A DNA stretch of 64,000 bases from NCBI GenBank assembly GCA_030447525.1, contig JAUJOR010000001.1:124001-188000 (forward strand), in the 5' to 3' direction. The translations under genes were made by a program, and so were the position numbers. The notes beneath the pieces were generated by a model. It was given only the letters and a program-made list of their open reading frames with translations, was not told the DNA's origin and searched no databases. Shown here piece after piece: positions 47,401 to 56,571 of this stretch; position 1 is the stretch's first letter; each line of letters opens with the position of its first letter. Source of the stretch: Chloroflexota bacterium (lineage in GTDB: Bacteria > Chloroflexota > UBA11872 > UBA12225).

Positions 47401-50400
47401 CTCGTCTTCGCCGATGGCGCCGGCCTGGGCGACGCGATCGTCCAGCACCTGCAGTCCAGCGGGCACAACGTCACGCGCGTCGCCGCCGGCGACGCCTACG
47501 CCCGCCTCGAGGGGGGCGACTACGTGCTCGGCCCGGGGGCCCGTGCCGACTACGATGCCCTGGCCGCCGACCTGGCGGCCACCGGGCGGACGCCTCAGCG
47601 CGTCGTGCACCTCTGGTCGGTCGCCCCGCAAGGGGACGAGGGGCTCGATGGGCTGGACAACAGCCAGCGGCTGGGCTTCTATAGCCTGCTCTTCCTGGCC
47701 CAGGCCTTCGGCCAGGAGGAGCTCGTCGAGCCGCTGCATATTGGCGTCGTCACGGACGGCCTCCAGCCGGTGGATGGGGCCCCCGTGGTGCGCCCGGAAC
47801 GGGCCACGCTGCTGGGGCCGTGCAAGGTGATCCCCAAGGAGTTCCTGGGGATCACCTGCCAGAGCATCGACGTCCAGGCCCTGGCCACCCCGGCGGTCGA
47901 TGGTCACCTGGCGGGGACGCAGGAGACAACCCCGGCAGCGTCCGAGGTAGGGCGCCGGCGCCTGGCAGAGCAGATCACGACGGAGATGCTAGCCGCCCCG
48001 GACGAGCCGGTGGTGGCCTACCGGGGCGAGACGCGCTGGGTGGAGCGCTTCGAGCGGGTGGAGGTTGCTGGGCCCGGCAGGGCCGCCCCGGGAATGGGAG
48101 ACCGAGACGTCCGGGAGGCCGGCCGGAGCATCTCCCGGCCGGCCTCCGAACGGGGGCCGGCCGGCCGTCTGCGGGAGCGGGGCGTCTACCTCATCACCGG
48201 CGGGCTGGGAGGCATCGGCCTCGTGCAGGCGGAATACCTGGCCAGGACGGTGCGGGCCCGGCTGGTGCTGGTGGGACGCCATGCCCTCCCCCCGCGGGAG
48301 GAGTGGGACGCCTGGCTGAGGGCTCACACCGGCCGGGACGCCGTTAGCCGGCGCATCCGCCGGGTACAGGCCCTGGAGGACCTGGGGGCCGAGGTGATGA
48401 TCGCCCAGGCGGACGTGGCCGATATGGAAGGGATGCGCCGCGTCATCGCCGAGGCCCGGGAGCGCTTCGGAGCCATCCACGGGGTGCTCCATGCCGCCGG
48501 TGTCCTGGAAGACGGCGTCATCCTGCTCAAGACGCCGGCAGGGGCGGCCCGCGTCCTGGCTCCTAAAGTCAGGGGCGCGCTGGTGCTGGATACGCTCTTG
48601 CGCGACGTCCCCCTGGACTTCCTCGTCCTATTCTCTTCCATCAGCGCCCTCCTCGGTCCGGCCGGTCAGGTGGACTACGCCGGGGCCAACGCCTTCTTGA
48701 ACGCCTTTGCCCATAGCCGGCAAGGGTCCGGCGATCGGCGCGTCGTGGCCGTGGATTGGGGCGTCTGGCAGGGGGTGGGCATGGCCGCTGGTCCGGCAGC
48801 GCGGGTCATCCACCACGAGCCTGCGCCACTGGTGGGCGAGCCCGCCGGGCACCCCTTGCTGGGCGTGCGCGCCGTGGACACGGCCAACGAGGTGGTGTAT
48901 CGCAGCCACTACGGCACGGACACGCTCTGGCTGTTGGACGAGCACCGCATCAAGGACGGCGCGGCCATCGTCCCCGGCACCGGGTACCTGGAGATCGCCC
49001 GGGCCGCGGTCAACGGCGGGGATGGCCGGCGCCCGGTGGTGCTGACGGACGTCTTTTTCCTTTCCCCCCTGGCGGTTCCTGACGAGGTGGCCAGGGACGT
49101 ACGCATCACCCTGGAGCGCGATGGGGCATCCTACGACTTCGTCGTCGCCAGCGCCGGCACGCCGGGACCGGGCGGTGAGCCGTCCTGGGAAGAGCACGCC
49201 CGCGGCACAACCGCCGTCCTGGAGCGAGCCTACGGTCCCGCCCCGGCCCCGCTGGACCTGACGGCCATCAGGCAGCGCTGCACGCTCCGCCAGACCGTCT
49301 ACGACTCCGGGGCGCAGCATACCAAGCAAGAAGACTACGTTCGCTTCGGCCCGCGCTGGAAGAACCTCAAGACCATCGACTTCGGGCCTAACGAAGCGCT
49401 GGCCACTCTCGAGCTGCCGGACGGGTTCCTGGCTGATCTCGAGCAGTACGCCATGCACCCGGCCCTCCTCGACCTGGCTACCGGCTTCCCCTTGCCCCTG
49501 GTGCCGGGCTACGACGCCGCGGCGGACTTCTACGTCCCGTTCTCCTGCAAGCGCCTGTTAGTCTACGAGCCCCTGCCCCAGACGATCTTTAGCCACGCCC
49601 GCTACAACGACCGCCTGCGGGACAGCGGTATGGCCGTGTTCGACCTCACCATCACGGACGCCGCCGGGCAGGTCCTGGTGGAGGTGGAGGAGTTCACCGT
49701 CAAGCGGGTGGATGCCGGGGCCATGACCGTGGCTGGCCAGCCGGGAGCGGCCGGTGGGGCCTCCCGTTCGCGTGCCGCCGGACGCGACCTCCTCGACCTG
49801 GCGCTGGAGCACGGCATCGCCCCCCAGGAGGGAGCCGAGGTCCTGGCGCGGATCATCTCCGGCAGCACGCTGCCCCAGGTGGTGGCTTCGTCTATCGACC
49901 TGCAGGCCTTGCTCGAGCAGGTGCGCCGGCCTCTCCCCGCCGGGCCGCACCCGGCCCTCGTCGCCGGCGGGGCGCAGGGGCCCGGGGCCTCCAGCCATGC
50001 GCCGGGCTCACCAGCGGACGCCCAGGGGACCTACATTGCCCCTCGCAACGACGTCGAGCGCACCCTGGCCCAGTTCTGGCAAGACTTGATGGGCCTGGAG
50101 CGCGTCGGAGTCCACGACGACTTCTTCGAGCTGGGAGGCTACTCGTTGATTGCGGTGCGGCTCTTCGCCAAGATCAAGAAGGCCTTCGGCATCGACCTTT
50201 CCCTGGCGACGCTGTTCCAGGCCCCCACGGTGGCCGCCTGCGCCGCAGTCATCGCCGACGAGTTGGGGATGGCCCCGGAGACATCGCCGGCGTTGCCGGC
50301 CGGGCCGTCCGCCAGCGCCCCGGTGGAGCGCGTGACTGCGGGCGCGATGGAGGCGCCCGCGGCGGAGAACCTTGCGGGTATCGAGCGGGCGGGTGACCTC

Positions 50401-51384
50401 CCAGGCGGGGCCCCCAGAGGGGCAGCCGGCGGCGCACCGGGGGTGCGGCGCCGGGTGGGGTGGTCGCCCCTGGTGGAGATCCAGAGCGGGGAGAGCCAGA
50501 GCGGGGAGAGCCAGAGTGGAACGGCGCGCCCGGTGTTCTTTTGCATCCATGGGGCCGGCGGGAACGTCCTCAACTTCCGTGACCTGGCCCTGCGCCTGGG
50601 CCAGGACCAGCCCTTCTTCGCCTTGCAGGCCCAGGGCGTGGACGGCAAGCTGCCCCCCCTGACCCGAGTCGAAGACATGGCCTCCCTCTACCTAGCGGCG
50701 ATCCGCACTGTGCAGCCGCAGGGGCCCTACTATCTGGGAGGCTACTCCGGCGGGGGCGTCATCGCCTTCGAGATTGCCCACCAGCTCCGCCAGCAGGGGC
50801 AAGAGACGGCCCTGCTAGCCTTTATCGACACGTTCTGCCCCGTGCTGCCCATTCGGCGTGGCCTGCGCGCCAACTGGCACAACTTGCGCCACCTGGGCCT
50901 GACCTACGCCCGCGTCCTGCCCAAGAAGGGCTACGACACCCTTGTGCGTCATGTCCGTCGGGCGCAGGTCAAGCGCCTGCAGGGCACGGGAGAGGCGCTT
51001 CCCCACCAGCTGCGCGACCTGCATCTCTGGGACACCCATCTCCGAGCCCTTAGCGCCTACCGGCCACAGGTGTATCCCGGTGCGGCCACGCTCTTCCGCG
51101 CCGCCGTGAGCGACCCGGCCAACGACTACGGCGTCGCGGATATGGGCTGGTCAGAGTACCTGGGGGCAGGACTGGAGATCAAGATCGTCCCCGGCACGCA
51201 CGATAGCCTGGTGCAGGAGCCGAACGTCTCCCGGCTGGGGTCCGAGCTGCGGGCCTGCATCGATCGCGCCGCCGCGTCGCCCATCGACGAGCGGAACGAC
51301 AGCGCCCGGGGCGTCAATGGGCGGAACGGCACCAACAACCTCGCCCGGGGGGCGTCACCCGAGGTGATGGGGGTGGCTGCCTGA
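44410..51384 (+). CDS. Type I PKS: KS-AT-KR-DH-ACP-TE
   Basis: The product is 2324 residues. KS: active Cys184 in QTACSTSL, His in EAHGTGT and KSNIGHLD. AT: FMFPGGAAQYPNMG, Ser635 in GHSLGEY; the specificity segment reads VAAHS, neither malonyl HAFH nor methylmalonyl YASH. KR: TGGLGGIG near 1264 with Ser, Tyr and Asn in FSSISALLGPAGQVDYAGAN. DH: His1512 in DEHRIKDGAAIVPG and Asp1688 in HPALLDLATG. ACP: Ser1912 in ELGGYSL. TE: Ser2113 in GGYSGGG and His in PGTHDSLVQ. KR before DH is not the usual modular order. No ER or methyltransferase. The ATG has GAGAGGG upstream. Predicted to extend the glycyl unit once, reduce and dehydrate, then release it. Confidence 0.93.
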   Translation: MTAGSSDIGATDIAVIGMAGRFPGARDTAEFWRNLRNGVESVTRFTDAELRAAGVDEAILRDPAYVKSGAVLPDMELFDAGFFGFSPRDAAVMDPQHRHFLECAWEALENAGHTPEAFGGPIGVFAGSGMHAYLMYNLLTNPALVSTMGMFLLRHTGNDKDFLTTRASYLLDLHGPSINVQTACSTSLVAIHVACQSLLNGECDMALAGGVTIEVPHRQGYLYQEGEILSADGHCRAFDARSQGTIFGSGAGVVVLRRLEDALAAGDHVHAVIKGSAVNNDGSRKAGYLAPSVDGQAKAVAEALALSGVPAETISYVEAHGTGTPVGDPIEIAALTQAFRTQTEAQGFCGIGSVKSNIGHLDTAAGVASVIKVALALQHGQLPPSLHFEQPNPAIDFASSPFYVNRRLAEWRPQGAPRRAGVNSLGVGGTNAFVILEEPPAAPPADPGRPAELLVLSAKSEDALEAATQNLARHLQEHPEVDLADVAYTLQTGRKAFPHRRVLSAPDVAEAVAQLGRRDPRRVFTQRLPWMGGSEPSVVFMFPGGAAQYPNMGRGLYETEPVYREAVDTCLRLLEPSCAVDLRALMFPAPGDEGAAAQSLESPSAGLPAIFITEYALARLWQSWGVQPAAMTGHSLGEYTCACLAGVMSLQDALSLVAARGELFERLPAGVMVSVRLAEAELRPLLEGAEWSGEEPAPGGGEGSRGQDANPHRSTGLSLAAVNAPQACVVSGRPEPVAALEGILDARGIEHSRLKITVAAHSELLDPFLEEFGRQVAALELHPPAMPWISNLTGTWITPEQAVDAGYWVRHLREAVRFSDGVQELLKDPHRVFLEVGPGQTLGSLVKQHAGPGGDIGGALRAVLASTRHPQAADPDVQFILTTLGRLWLEGLAVDWSLLLGGRRRRRLPLPTYPFQRQRHWIEPGKLPAGAGPAAPPAAPAESPTPALTKLPQLADWFSCPVWRVAPPGAALEARPPAASGSPGGTPRALPAPPSRWLVFADGAGLGDAIVQHLQSSGHNVTRVAAGDAYARLEGGDYVLGPGARADYDALAADLAATGRTPQRVVHLWSVAPQGDEGLDGLDNSQRLGFYSLLFLAQAFGQEELVEPLHIGVVTDGLQPVDGAPVVRPERATLLGPCKVIPKEFLGITCQSIDVQALATPAVDGHLAGTQETTPAASEVGRRRLAEQITTEMLAAPDEPVVAYRGETRWVERFERVEVAGPGRAAPGMGDRDVREAGRSISRPASERGPAGRLRERGVYLITGGLGGIGLVQAEYLARTVRARLVLVGRHALPPREEWDAWLRAHTGRDAVSRRIRRVQALEDLGAEVMIAQADVADMEGMRRVIAEARERFGAIHGVLHAAGVLEDGVILLKTPAGAARVLAPKVRGALVLDTLLRDVPLDFLVLFSSISALLGPAGQVDYAGANAFLNAFAHSRQGSGDRRVVAVDWGVWQGVGMAAGPAARVIHHEPAPLVGEPAGHPLLGVRAVDTANEVVYRSHYGTDTLWLLDEHRIKDGAAIVPGTGYLEIARAAVNGGDGRRPVVLTDVFFLSPLAVPDEVARDVRITLERDGASYDFVVASAGTPGPGGEPSWEEHARGTTAVLERAYGPAPAPLDLTAIRQRCTLRQTVYDSGAQHTKQEDYVRFGPRWKNLKTIDFGPNEALATLELPDGFLADLEQYAMHPALLDLATGFPLPLVPGYDAAADFYVPFSCKRLLVYEPLPQTIFSHARYNDRLRDSGMAVFDLTITDAAGQVLVEVEEFTVKRVDAGAMTVAGQPGAAGGASRSRAAGRDLLDLALEHGIAPQEGAEVLARIISGSTLPQVVASSIDLQALLEQVRRPLPAGPHPALVAGGAQGPGASSHAPGSPADAQGTYIAPRNDVERTLAQFWQDLMGLERVGVHDDFFELGGYSLIAVRLFAKIKKAFGIDLSLATLFQAPTVAACAAVIADELGMAPETSPALPAGPSASAPVERVTAGAMEAPAAENLAGIERAGDLPGGAPRGAAGGAPGVRRRVGWSPLVEIQSGESQSGESQSGTARPVFFCIHGAGGNVLNFRDLALRLGQDQPFFALQAQGVDGKLPPLTRVEDMASLYLAAIRTVQPQGPYYLGGYSGGGVIAFEIAHQLRQQGQETALLAFIDTFCPVLPIRRGLRANWHNLRHLGLTYARVLPKKGYDTLVRHVRRAQVKRLQGTGEALPHQLRDLHLWDTHLRALSAYRPQVYPGAATLFRAAVSDPANDYGVADMGWSEYLGAGLEIKIVPGTHDSLVQEPNVSRLGSELRACIDRAAASPIDERNDSARGVNGRNGTNNLARGASPEVMGVAA

Positions 51385-51400
51385 TGCCCCTCCATCAGGC
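51379..51400. terminator. 8-bp perfect hairpin at the end of the PKS
   Basis: Arms 51379-51386 and 51393-51400 are perfect complements (GCCTGATG, loop CCCCTC, CATCAGGC) overlapping the PKS stop at 51382. It lies between convergent genes. There is no T-tract. Confidence 0.4.
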
Positions 51401-51426
51401 CCCCTGCCGACGGTGACGTTTGGCGG

Positions 51427-52467
51427 TCAGGCCGGGGAGGATGGGCCCCCTGGCGCGCCGTCGACGTGCTGCCAGACCGCCTGCCGGCTCCCCACCTCGT
51501 CGCAGACCCCCTGCCAGTACAGGACGGTGAACAGGGCGCTCAAAGCGAGCTTTGCCGGCCGGATGGCCCCCCGCCGGTCGGCGGCGAGAACAAAGGCGTT
51601 GAGGGCGGCCACCATCCCTCGGTACACCGGTGGCCGCCCGGTGCAGAGGCGCGCGGCAAGCCGGTTCAGCGGGTGCCGGGTGTGGAACTCCCGGCATGCC
51701 AGCCGAAAGGCCTGGCCTCCCTTGTCCCGGCTCTGCACCACGTCGTACCGGCCGTACTGGTAGATCGACCGCTGCCAGCCCTCGAAGGTGTGCGCCGCGT
51801 AGTGCAACACGTCGGCGCGAGGGTTGAAGATGAACGTTGCCCCGTGGTCGCGCAGCCGGTAGGCCAGTTCCACGTCCTCGTTGCGCTTGAACTCCGTGTC
51901 AAATCCCCCTACGGCGAGGAAGTGGGTGCGCGGGACGGAGGCGTTGGCGGTGTAGAACTGGCGCGGGGAGGGGGCATACTCCCCGGCCTGCATCGCCCGG
52001 TACTGCTCCTGGAGGGTGTCTTCCACCCAGCGCACCCATACCGGCCGGGGCCAACCCACAGGTGGGGACATCGGTCCGATGACCACCGCATCCGACACCC
52101 CGGCTCGCGCCTGCACGTGCTCGGCGATGATCTCCGGGATGGGGACGACGTCGTCGTCCAGGAACAAGATCACCGTCCCGGTGGCGGCCCCCACCCCACG
52201 GTTCCGGGCCTCGGAGGGGCCACCGTGAGCCTGCTCGACGATGCGCAGAGTGTAGGGGACGCTGAGGGCCCGTAGCCGGTCGATGGTGCCGTCGGTCGAG
52301 CCGTCATCAACCACCACCACCTCAAACCGATCGGTTGGGTAGGTCTGCCGGCCCAGCGCCTCCAGGAGACGTTCCAGGCTGGCGCAGCGGTTGTACGTCG
52401 GGACAACGACGCTGACGAACGGCGTCCCGGCCTGCGTCACGGTCTCGACGCCGGCGGCCATCGGCAT
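51427..52467 (-). CDS. GT2-family glycosyltransferase (paralogue of 24167-25216)
   Basis: The product is 346 residues. GT-A motifs: VSVVVPTYNRCASLERLLEA, VVVVDDGSTDGTIDRL, ILFLDDDVVPIPE, and the acceptor/base region FKRNEDVELAYRLRDHG. The C-terminal YWQGVCDEVGSRQAVWQH matches the YWQGVCDELGGPQPLWHL end of the paralogue. The start is ATG 52467. It is convergent with the PKS gene, and its start lies only 12 bases from that of the PPTase fragment on the other strand, leaving little room for promoters, which suggests a rearranged junction. Confidence 0.9.
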   Translation of the reverse strand: MPMAAGVETVTQAGTPFVSVVVPTYNRCASLERLLEALGRQTYPTDRFEVVVVDDGSTDGTIDRLRALSVPYTLRIVEQAHGGPSEARNRGVGAATGTVILFLDDDVVPIPEIIAEHVQARAGVSDAVVIGPMSPPVGWPRPVWVRWVEDTLQEQYRAMQAGEYAPSPRQFYTANASVPRTHFLAVGGFDTEFKRNEDVELAYRLRDHGATFIFNPRADVLHYAAHTFEGWQRSIYQYGRYDVVQSRDKGGQAFRLACREFHTRHPLNRLAARLCTGRPPVYRGMVAALNAFVLAADRRGAIRPAKLALSALFTVLYWQGVCDEVGSRQAVWQHVDGAPGGPSSPA

Positions 52468-52479
52468 GGAGGGGGCGGC

Positions 52480-52584
52480 ATGATCATGCAGATGATATCT
52501 GTGGCTGGTTTACCACTCTATGGGGACAACGTCCAGGTCTGGTCCGCGGCGCTCGACCTCCCGGCGGTGCGCCGGGCCTCCTTG
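52480..52584 (+). pseudogene. 5' fragment of a second phosphopantetheinyl transferase gene
   Basis: The 105 bases from ATG 52480 align to the start of the PPTase gene at 58999 with about 12 mismatches (roughly 89% identity). The encoded SVAGLPLYGDNVQVWSAALD matches PVAGLPLCGDDVHVWGAALD. Identity ends abruptly after VRRASL, and no PPTase catalytic motif is present. A GGAGGGG ribosome site remains. It appears to be the broken 5' end of a PPTase that once followed the PKS, or a duplicated copy. Confidence 0.8.
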
Positions 52585-52708
52585 GGCGCCATTCTCATGC
52601 TGCAAGGTCGGCTTCTGGATCGAAACACACCAATTGGCGTATCCGAAGCAGTCTCGTTGCAGTACTAAGGCAACGAATTCTTTCTACCGGACGGTCAGCA
52701 AGGTGAGG

Positions 52709-53542
52709 ATGGGGACGGCAATGGGAGCACCGAAAGCGTCAATCATCCACGTCGCCATGACGTACCGGCGGGCCGGCTCGGAACAGGTGGCCCTCGATCT
52801 CAGCCGGCTTGCCATGCGCGATGGCCACGAAGTGACGATCGTTGTCCTGCCGCTCCCTACCTTGGATGCCATGGCAGATGAGGCGCGCGAGCTCGGGGCA
52901 AGGGTACAGCGCATTGGTCCCGTGTTCGGTCATGAACGCAACGCCGCTACCAACGGGCGTGACCTGTACCGACTCTTCAAGGCTACGAGGCCAGCTGTGG
53001 TGCACTTCCATATGCTGTGGGCACCACTGTGCTTCGAAGCGATCGTCGCCGCGTGGATGGCAAATGTACCCTGTCGCGTCCGCACCGAGCACAACCCGAT
53101 CACTGAACTGCTGCCATGCATTCAGGCCAGCAAGCTGCGTGTGCTGGACAGTATGGTGCACAGGCTGGTGATGGTCTCTAGCGAGAATCTCAAGAAGCAC
53201 CTCAAGAACGCCAGGCGTCCGGCCGCGAAGTGTTCCGTGATACCGAATGGCATTACATACGATGGGACCTCCACTGACTCAGCGCAGTGCTACAAGGAGC
53301 AGATGTGTAAGGATCTGCAGTTACCCTCCGATAAGATCATCTGCGTGATGGTGGCCTCGCTGGAGAAGCGGAAGGGCGTGCTCGACTTCGTCGAGGCGGC
53401 CCGCATCGCCGCTGGCGGTGGATGATGCCCTGCGCCAGAGCTGGCGTCCGTCTCCCAGCGGCGGGTGCGCGAGCGATTTACTGTGGACGTCATGTACCAG
53501 AACTACCGGTGCCTCTACCGGCGCCTCGGCGCCGCCGTCTAG
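52709..53542 (+). pseudogene. GT4 glycosyltransferase with internal deletion
   Basis: From ATG 52709 (AAGGTGAGG upstream) the frame encodes a GT-B N-terminal domain: IIHVAMTYRRAGSEQVALDL, VVHFHMLWAPLCFEAIV, VRTEHNPITELLPC, CSVIPNGITYDG, then CVMVASLEKRKGVLDFVEAA, and stops at 53425. The donor-domain middle (the E-x7-E region) is missing. Shortly after, in another frame, QRRVRERFTVDVMYQNYRCL and a stop at 53540 look like a GT4 C-terminal end. An internal deletion of roughly 100 or more codons is the simplest reading. Codon use here is less G/C-biased than in neighbouring genes. Confidence 0.65.
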
Positions 53543-53708
53543 TGGGCACGCTGCAGTGTGCTGGGGATCGGGTCAGCTACCTGCGTTCCGGGCGGCGTAT
53601 CTCCGGACATCCCCTTACTTGCGATGTGACCAAGGAGTACAGCTGGGCTGAGGTCCTGCGGCAGATCCCAAGCTGGGAAACCTGCCGATCGACGTCAACC
53701 CAGGTGTA

Positions 53709-54953
53709 CTACGCGCTGTGCGGCAGCGACGCCGTCGATCCCGTGGGATGGTGCCGGGGGGCTCCGATGACGGCGCGGTAGACCTCGACCATCTCGGAGC
53801 ACATGCGCGCGGGGGTCAGCGTCTGCTCTACCCGTTGCCGCCCGGCCTCGCCGAAGCGACGCCGCAGCGCCGGATCGCGCACCAGGCTGAGCAGGGCACC
53901 GGCCAGGGCGGGGGGGGAGTTGGGCTCGACCAGGAGACCGGTCTGATTGTGCACCACCAGCTCCGGCGTCCCGCCACTATGCCAGGCTACCACCGGCTTG
54001 CCCATAGCCATCGCCTCCAGGAAGGCTATGGCGCAGGGCTCCTCCCAGGTAGGCATGGCGTAGACGTCAAACGCCGCGAGGAGCTGCGGGATGTCCGTGC
54101 GGAAGCCGGTGAAGATGACATTCGATTCCAGCCCCAGACGGCGCGTTTGCGCCTCCAACTCGCTCCGGAAGCTACCCCCGCCTGGATGGGCCCGGGGATC
54201 GTCCTCTCCGACGATCACCAGCCGCACGTCTGGCACATCCTGTTTTACCAGCGCCAGGGCATCGAGCAGCGCGCTGTGCCCTTTGTAGACATAGAGCCGG
54301 GAGGAGATCCCCAGCACGGGGGCACCGGCAGGGATGCCCAGGGCCGCCCTGGTCGGGCCACCGTCGATGGTGGGGTCCCACTTCCCGCTCGACAGGTCGA
54401 GGCAGTTCACTACCGAATGGACGCGCTGCGGACGGTAACCAGCGTCGACGATCGTCCGCGCCACGAAACGCGAGACGCCAACTAGACCATCCGCCTGCCT
54501 CAGCGCCCACTTCGTCTGCCGGCTCTGCCAATCCCCGTACCCGACGTGCATGTGGACGATGCTCTTCGCGCCGGTCAGCTTTCCCAGGAGCACGCCGTAG
54601 AAGGCGTCCCGCGGCTTCTCTGTGCCGTGGATCACCTGGATCCGGTGGCGACGGATGTATGCGGCGAGGCCGAGCAGACTGGGCACGGCCGCCGGCGCCC
54701 GAACGGCGCGCTTGAGCCTGGTGGCTCGATCGGCCATGAATATAGATGGGCCAAAGTCGGTGGACCGAATATGCACGTCAGGGATGGCGTGGATGTTCTG
54801 TATCGTGCTGGGCGCGCCGGGCGGGGCCTCCTCAGAGGTGCAGGCGACGTGCACCTCCACTTCGCTCCGGTCGTAGTTGCGCATCAACAGGGCCTGGATA
54901 CCCGAGTCCGAGCCGAAGTAGCTCTGGGACTGCATGAAGAGCACACGAATCAT
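53709..54953 (-). CDS. GT4-family glycosyltransferase
   Basis: The product is 414 residues. N-terminal VLFMQSQSYFGSDSGIQALL opens the acceptor domain; VIHGTEKPRDAFYGVLLGKL and VHMHVGYGDW follow. The donor domain has LGISSRLYVYKGHSALLDAL, VRLVIVGEDDP, NVIFTGFRTDIPQLLAAFDV and WEEPCAIAFLEAMAMGKPVV with the E-x7-E motif. It is a canonical GT-B family 4 enzyme. The start is ATG 54953. The upstream gap to 55272 (319 bases) shows no gene or repeat box. Confidence 0.88.
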   Translation of the reverse strand: MIRVLFMQSQSYFGSDSGIQALLMRNYDRSEVEVHVACTSEEAPPGAPSTIQNIHAIPDVHIRSTDFGPSIFMADRATRLKRAVRAPAAVPSLLGLAAYIRRHRIQVIHGTEKPRDAFYGVLLGKLTGAKSIVHMHVGYGDWQSRQTKWALRQADGLVGVSRFVARTIVDAGYRPQRVHSVVNCLDLSSGKWDPTIDGGPTRAALGIPAGAPVLGISSRLYVYKGHSALLDALALVKQDVPDVRLVIVGEDDPRAHPGGGSFRSELEAQTRRLGLESNVIFTGFRTDIPQLLAAFDVYAMPTWEEPCAIAFLEAMAMGKPVVAWHSGGTPELVVHNQTGLLVEPNSPPALAGALLSLVRDPALRRRFGEAGRQRVEQTLTPARMCSEMVEVYRAVIGAPRHHPTGSTASLPHSA

Positions 54954-55272
54954 GTCTTGCCTCCTTCGGCACGGCGATCGAGATGGCAGACGGGTTTACC
55001 CCAACCCAAAGCCTACTGCATCTAGTAACGGGGTAGTACTTGTGGGGCACGCTGCAAGTAGCTGGCGATAGAAGGTAATCCCTGCTCACCTGACAACAGC
55101 CGTCTCGTCACTCTCAGTTACATGGAACATGACCCACCCGTGGGCGGTCAATCGACTGCCGGCACGGGGCAACCGACCGCGACAGCTCTGCCGTCTCCCA
55201 TCATGATCTCGATCGGCACCGGGGATCCGGCCGCCGCCGAACGGCGTGGGCGGGGCCAAGTTGGGCACCGGC
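54954..55272. other. Gap between GT4 and DegT genes
   Basis: No gene, hairpin of note or heptamer repeat pair was seen in these 319 bases. It probably contains the promoter of the GT4 gene at 53709. Confidence 0.4.
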
Positions 55273-56568
55273 CTAGATGATTGGGAAGAGGGCTTTCGAT
55301 TGCTCTGCCAGCCGCAGGCGCACCTCGGCCCCACGCGACACGGCGAACCGGATGATCTGACAGATCTGGCGAATCTCGTCCGGCCCGACCGCCGTCCCCG
55401 TCGGCAGGACGAGGACGCGTTTGGTCAGGCGCTCCGTTTCTGGCAGCAGCAATCCGGCATGCGGGAAGTACGACCGATACGGCTCCATGCGGTGACAGCC
55501 GGGATAGAAGTAGCGCCGCGCCAGGACGTTTTCTGCGATCAGGATATTGAGGATGTCGTCGCGCCCGATGTGGGTCACCTCCTCGTCGACCTCGAGGACG
55601 ACGTACTGATAGTTGCACTTCTCCGTCTCGTCGTAGCAGATCCAGCTCACGCCCGGCAGGCCTGCCAGCTGGCGACGATACTCCTCGTAGTTGGCCCGGT
55701 TCACGGCGACGAACTGGTGCAGATCCTCCAGGCCAGTGAGGCCCATCGCCGCCGCCACCTCCGTCATCTTGCCGTTGGTGCCGATGTAGATGACGTTGTC
55801 GTAGCCGGCGAAGCCGAAGTTCTTCATCAGGCGCATCTTAGCCGCCAGCTCGTCGTCGTCGGTGACGACCGCGCCCCCCTCAAAGGTGTTAAAGAACTTG
55901 GTGGCATGGAAACTGAACACCTCGGCGTCGCCGAATCCCCCGATCATGCGACCTTGATGAGAGCACCCGAAGGCGTGTGCCGCGTCGAACAAGAGCTTGA
56001 GCCCGCGGCGGCGGGCGATGTCCTCGAGAGCATCCGTATCGCACGGGCGACCCCAGACGTGCACGCCGATAATTCCGGTAGTGCGCGGGGTGATGAGCTG
56101 CTCCACGCGCGCCGGATCCAGGTTATGCGTGCGCGAGTCCACGTCACAGAATACCGGCGTGATCTCCTGCCACTGCAGACAGTGTGCTGTGGCGATGAAC
56201 GTGAACGACGGGACGATTACCTCTCCCGTTAACCCGGCCGCGCGACTGGCAATCTCCAGGGCAATGGTGGCGTTACACATCGCGACGCAATGCTTCACGC
56301 CGACGAAGTCCTCGATCTTGCGCTCCAGCTCCTGGACGTAGGCGCCATTGTTGGTCAGCCACTTGCGGTCGAGGAGGTCGTTGATACGCCCCAGGAGGCG
56401 ATTGCGGTCGCCGACGTTCGGCCGGCCCACATGGAGTGGCTCGGAGAATGCCGGCGGCCCTCCGAAGGCAGCCAGGTTGGCGATACCGCCCTTTCCCGCT
56501 GCACCGGCCTCGCCATCTACAAGGGGCGCGGGGCGCTCGGGAGCAGTAGCGTCGGAGTCGCCGGCCAT
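55273..56568 (-). CDS. DegT/DnrJ/EryC1/StrS sugar aminotransferase
   Basis: The product is 431 residues with a Gly/Ala/Pro-rich N-terminus of about 30 residues. Family features: CNATIALEIASRAAGLTGEV, VIVPSFTFIATAHCLQW, LLFDAAHAFGCSHQGRMIGG (PLP-binding Asp), and the Schiff-base Lys in FSFHATKFFNTFEGGAV. These PLP enzymes aminate keto-sugars such as dTDP-4-keto-6-deoxyglucose, the product of RfbB at 32991. The ATG lies 3 bases after the stop of the 58-residue gene, and that gene lies 3 bases after the acyltransferase, indicating one operon. Confidence 0.92.
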   Translation of the reverse strand: MAGDSDATAPERPAPLVDGEAGAAGKGGIANLAAFGGPPAFSEPLHVGRPNVGDRNRLLGRINDLLDRKWLTNNGAYVQELERKIEDFVGVKHCVAMCNATIALEIASRAAGLTGEVIVPSFTFIATAHCLQWQEITPVFCDVDSRTHNLDPARVEQLITPRTTGIIGVHVWGRPCDTDALEDIARRRGLKLLFDAAHAFGCSHQGRMIGGFGDAEVFSFHATKFFNTFEGGAVVTDDDELAAKMRLMKNFGFAGYDNVIYIGTNGKMTEVAAAMGLTGLEDLHQFVAVNRANYEEYRRQLAGLPGVSWICYDETEKCNYQYVVLEVDEEVTHIGRDDILNILIAENVLARRYFYPGCHRMEPYRSYFPHAGLLLPETERLTKRVLVLPTGTAVGPDEIRQICQIIRFAVSRGAEVRLRLAEQSKALFPII

Positions 56569-56571
56569 GGC

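Noticed and set aside
45538..47907. Very long open frame on the minus strand inside the PKS (789 codons)
   Set aside because: It is the antisense shadow of a G/C-rich gene; the plus strand has unbroken PKS domains with all catalytic residues, while the minus translation shows no motif.
53422..53781. A 119-codon open frame after the broken GT4
   Set aside because: Its start is the junction of a deletion and it reads a GT4 tail in the wrong frame; no coherent domain.
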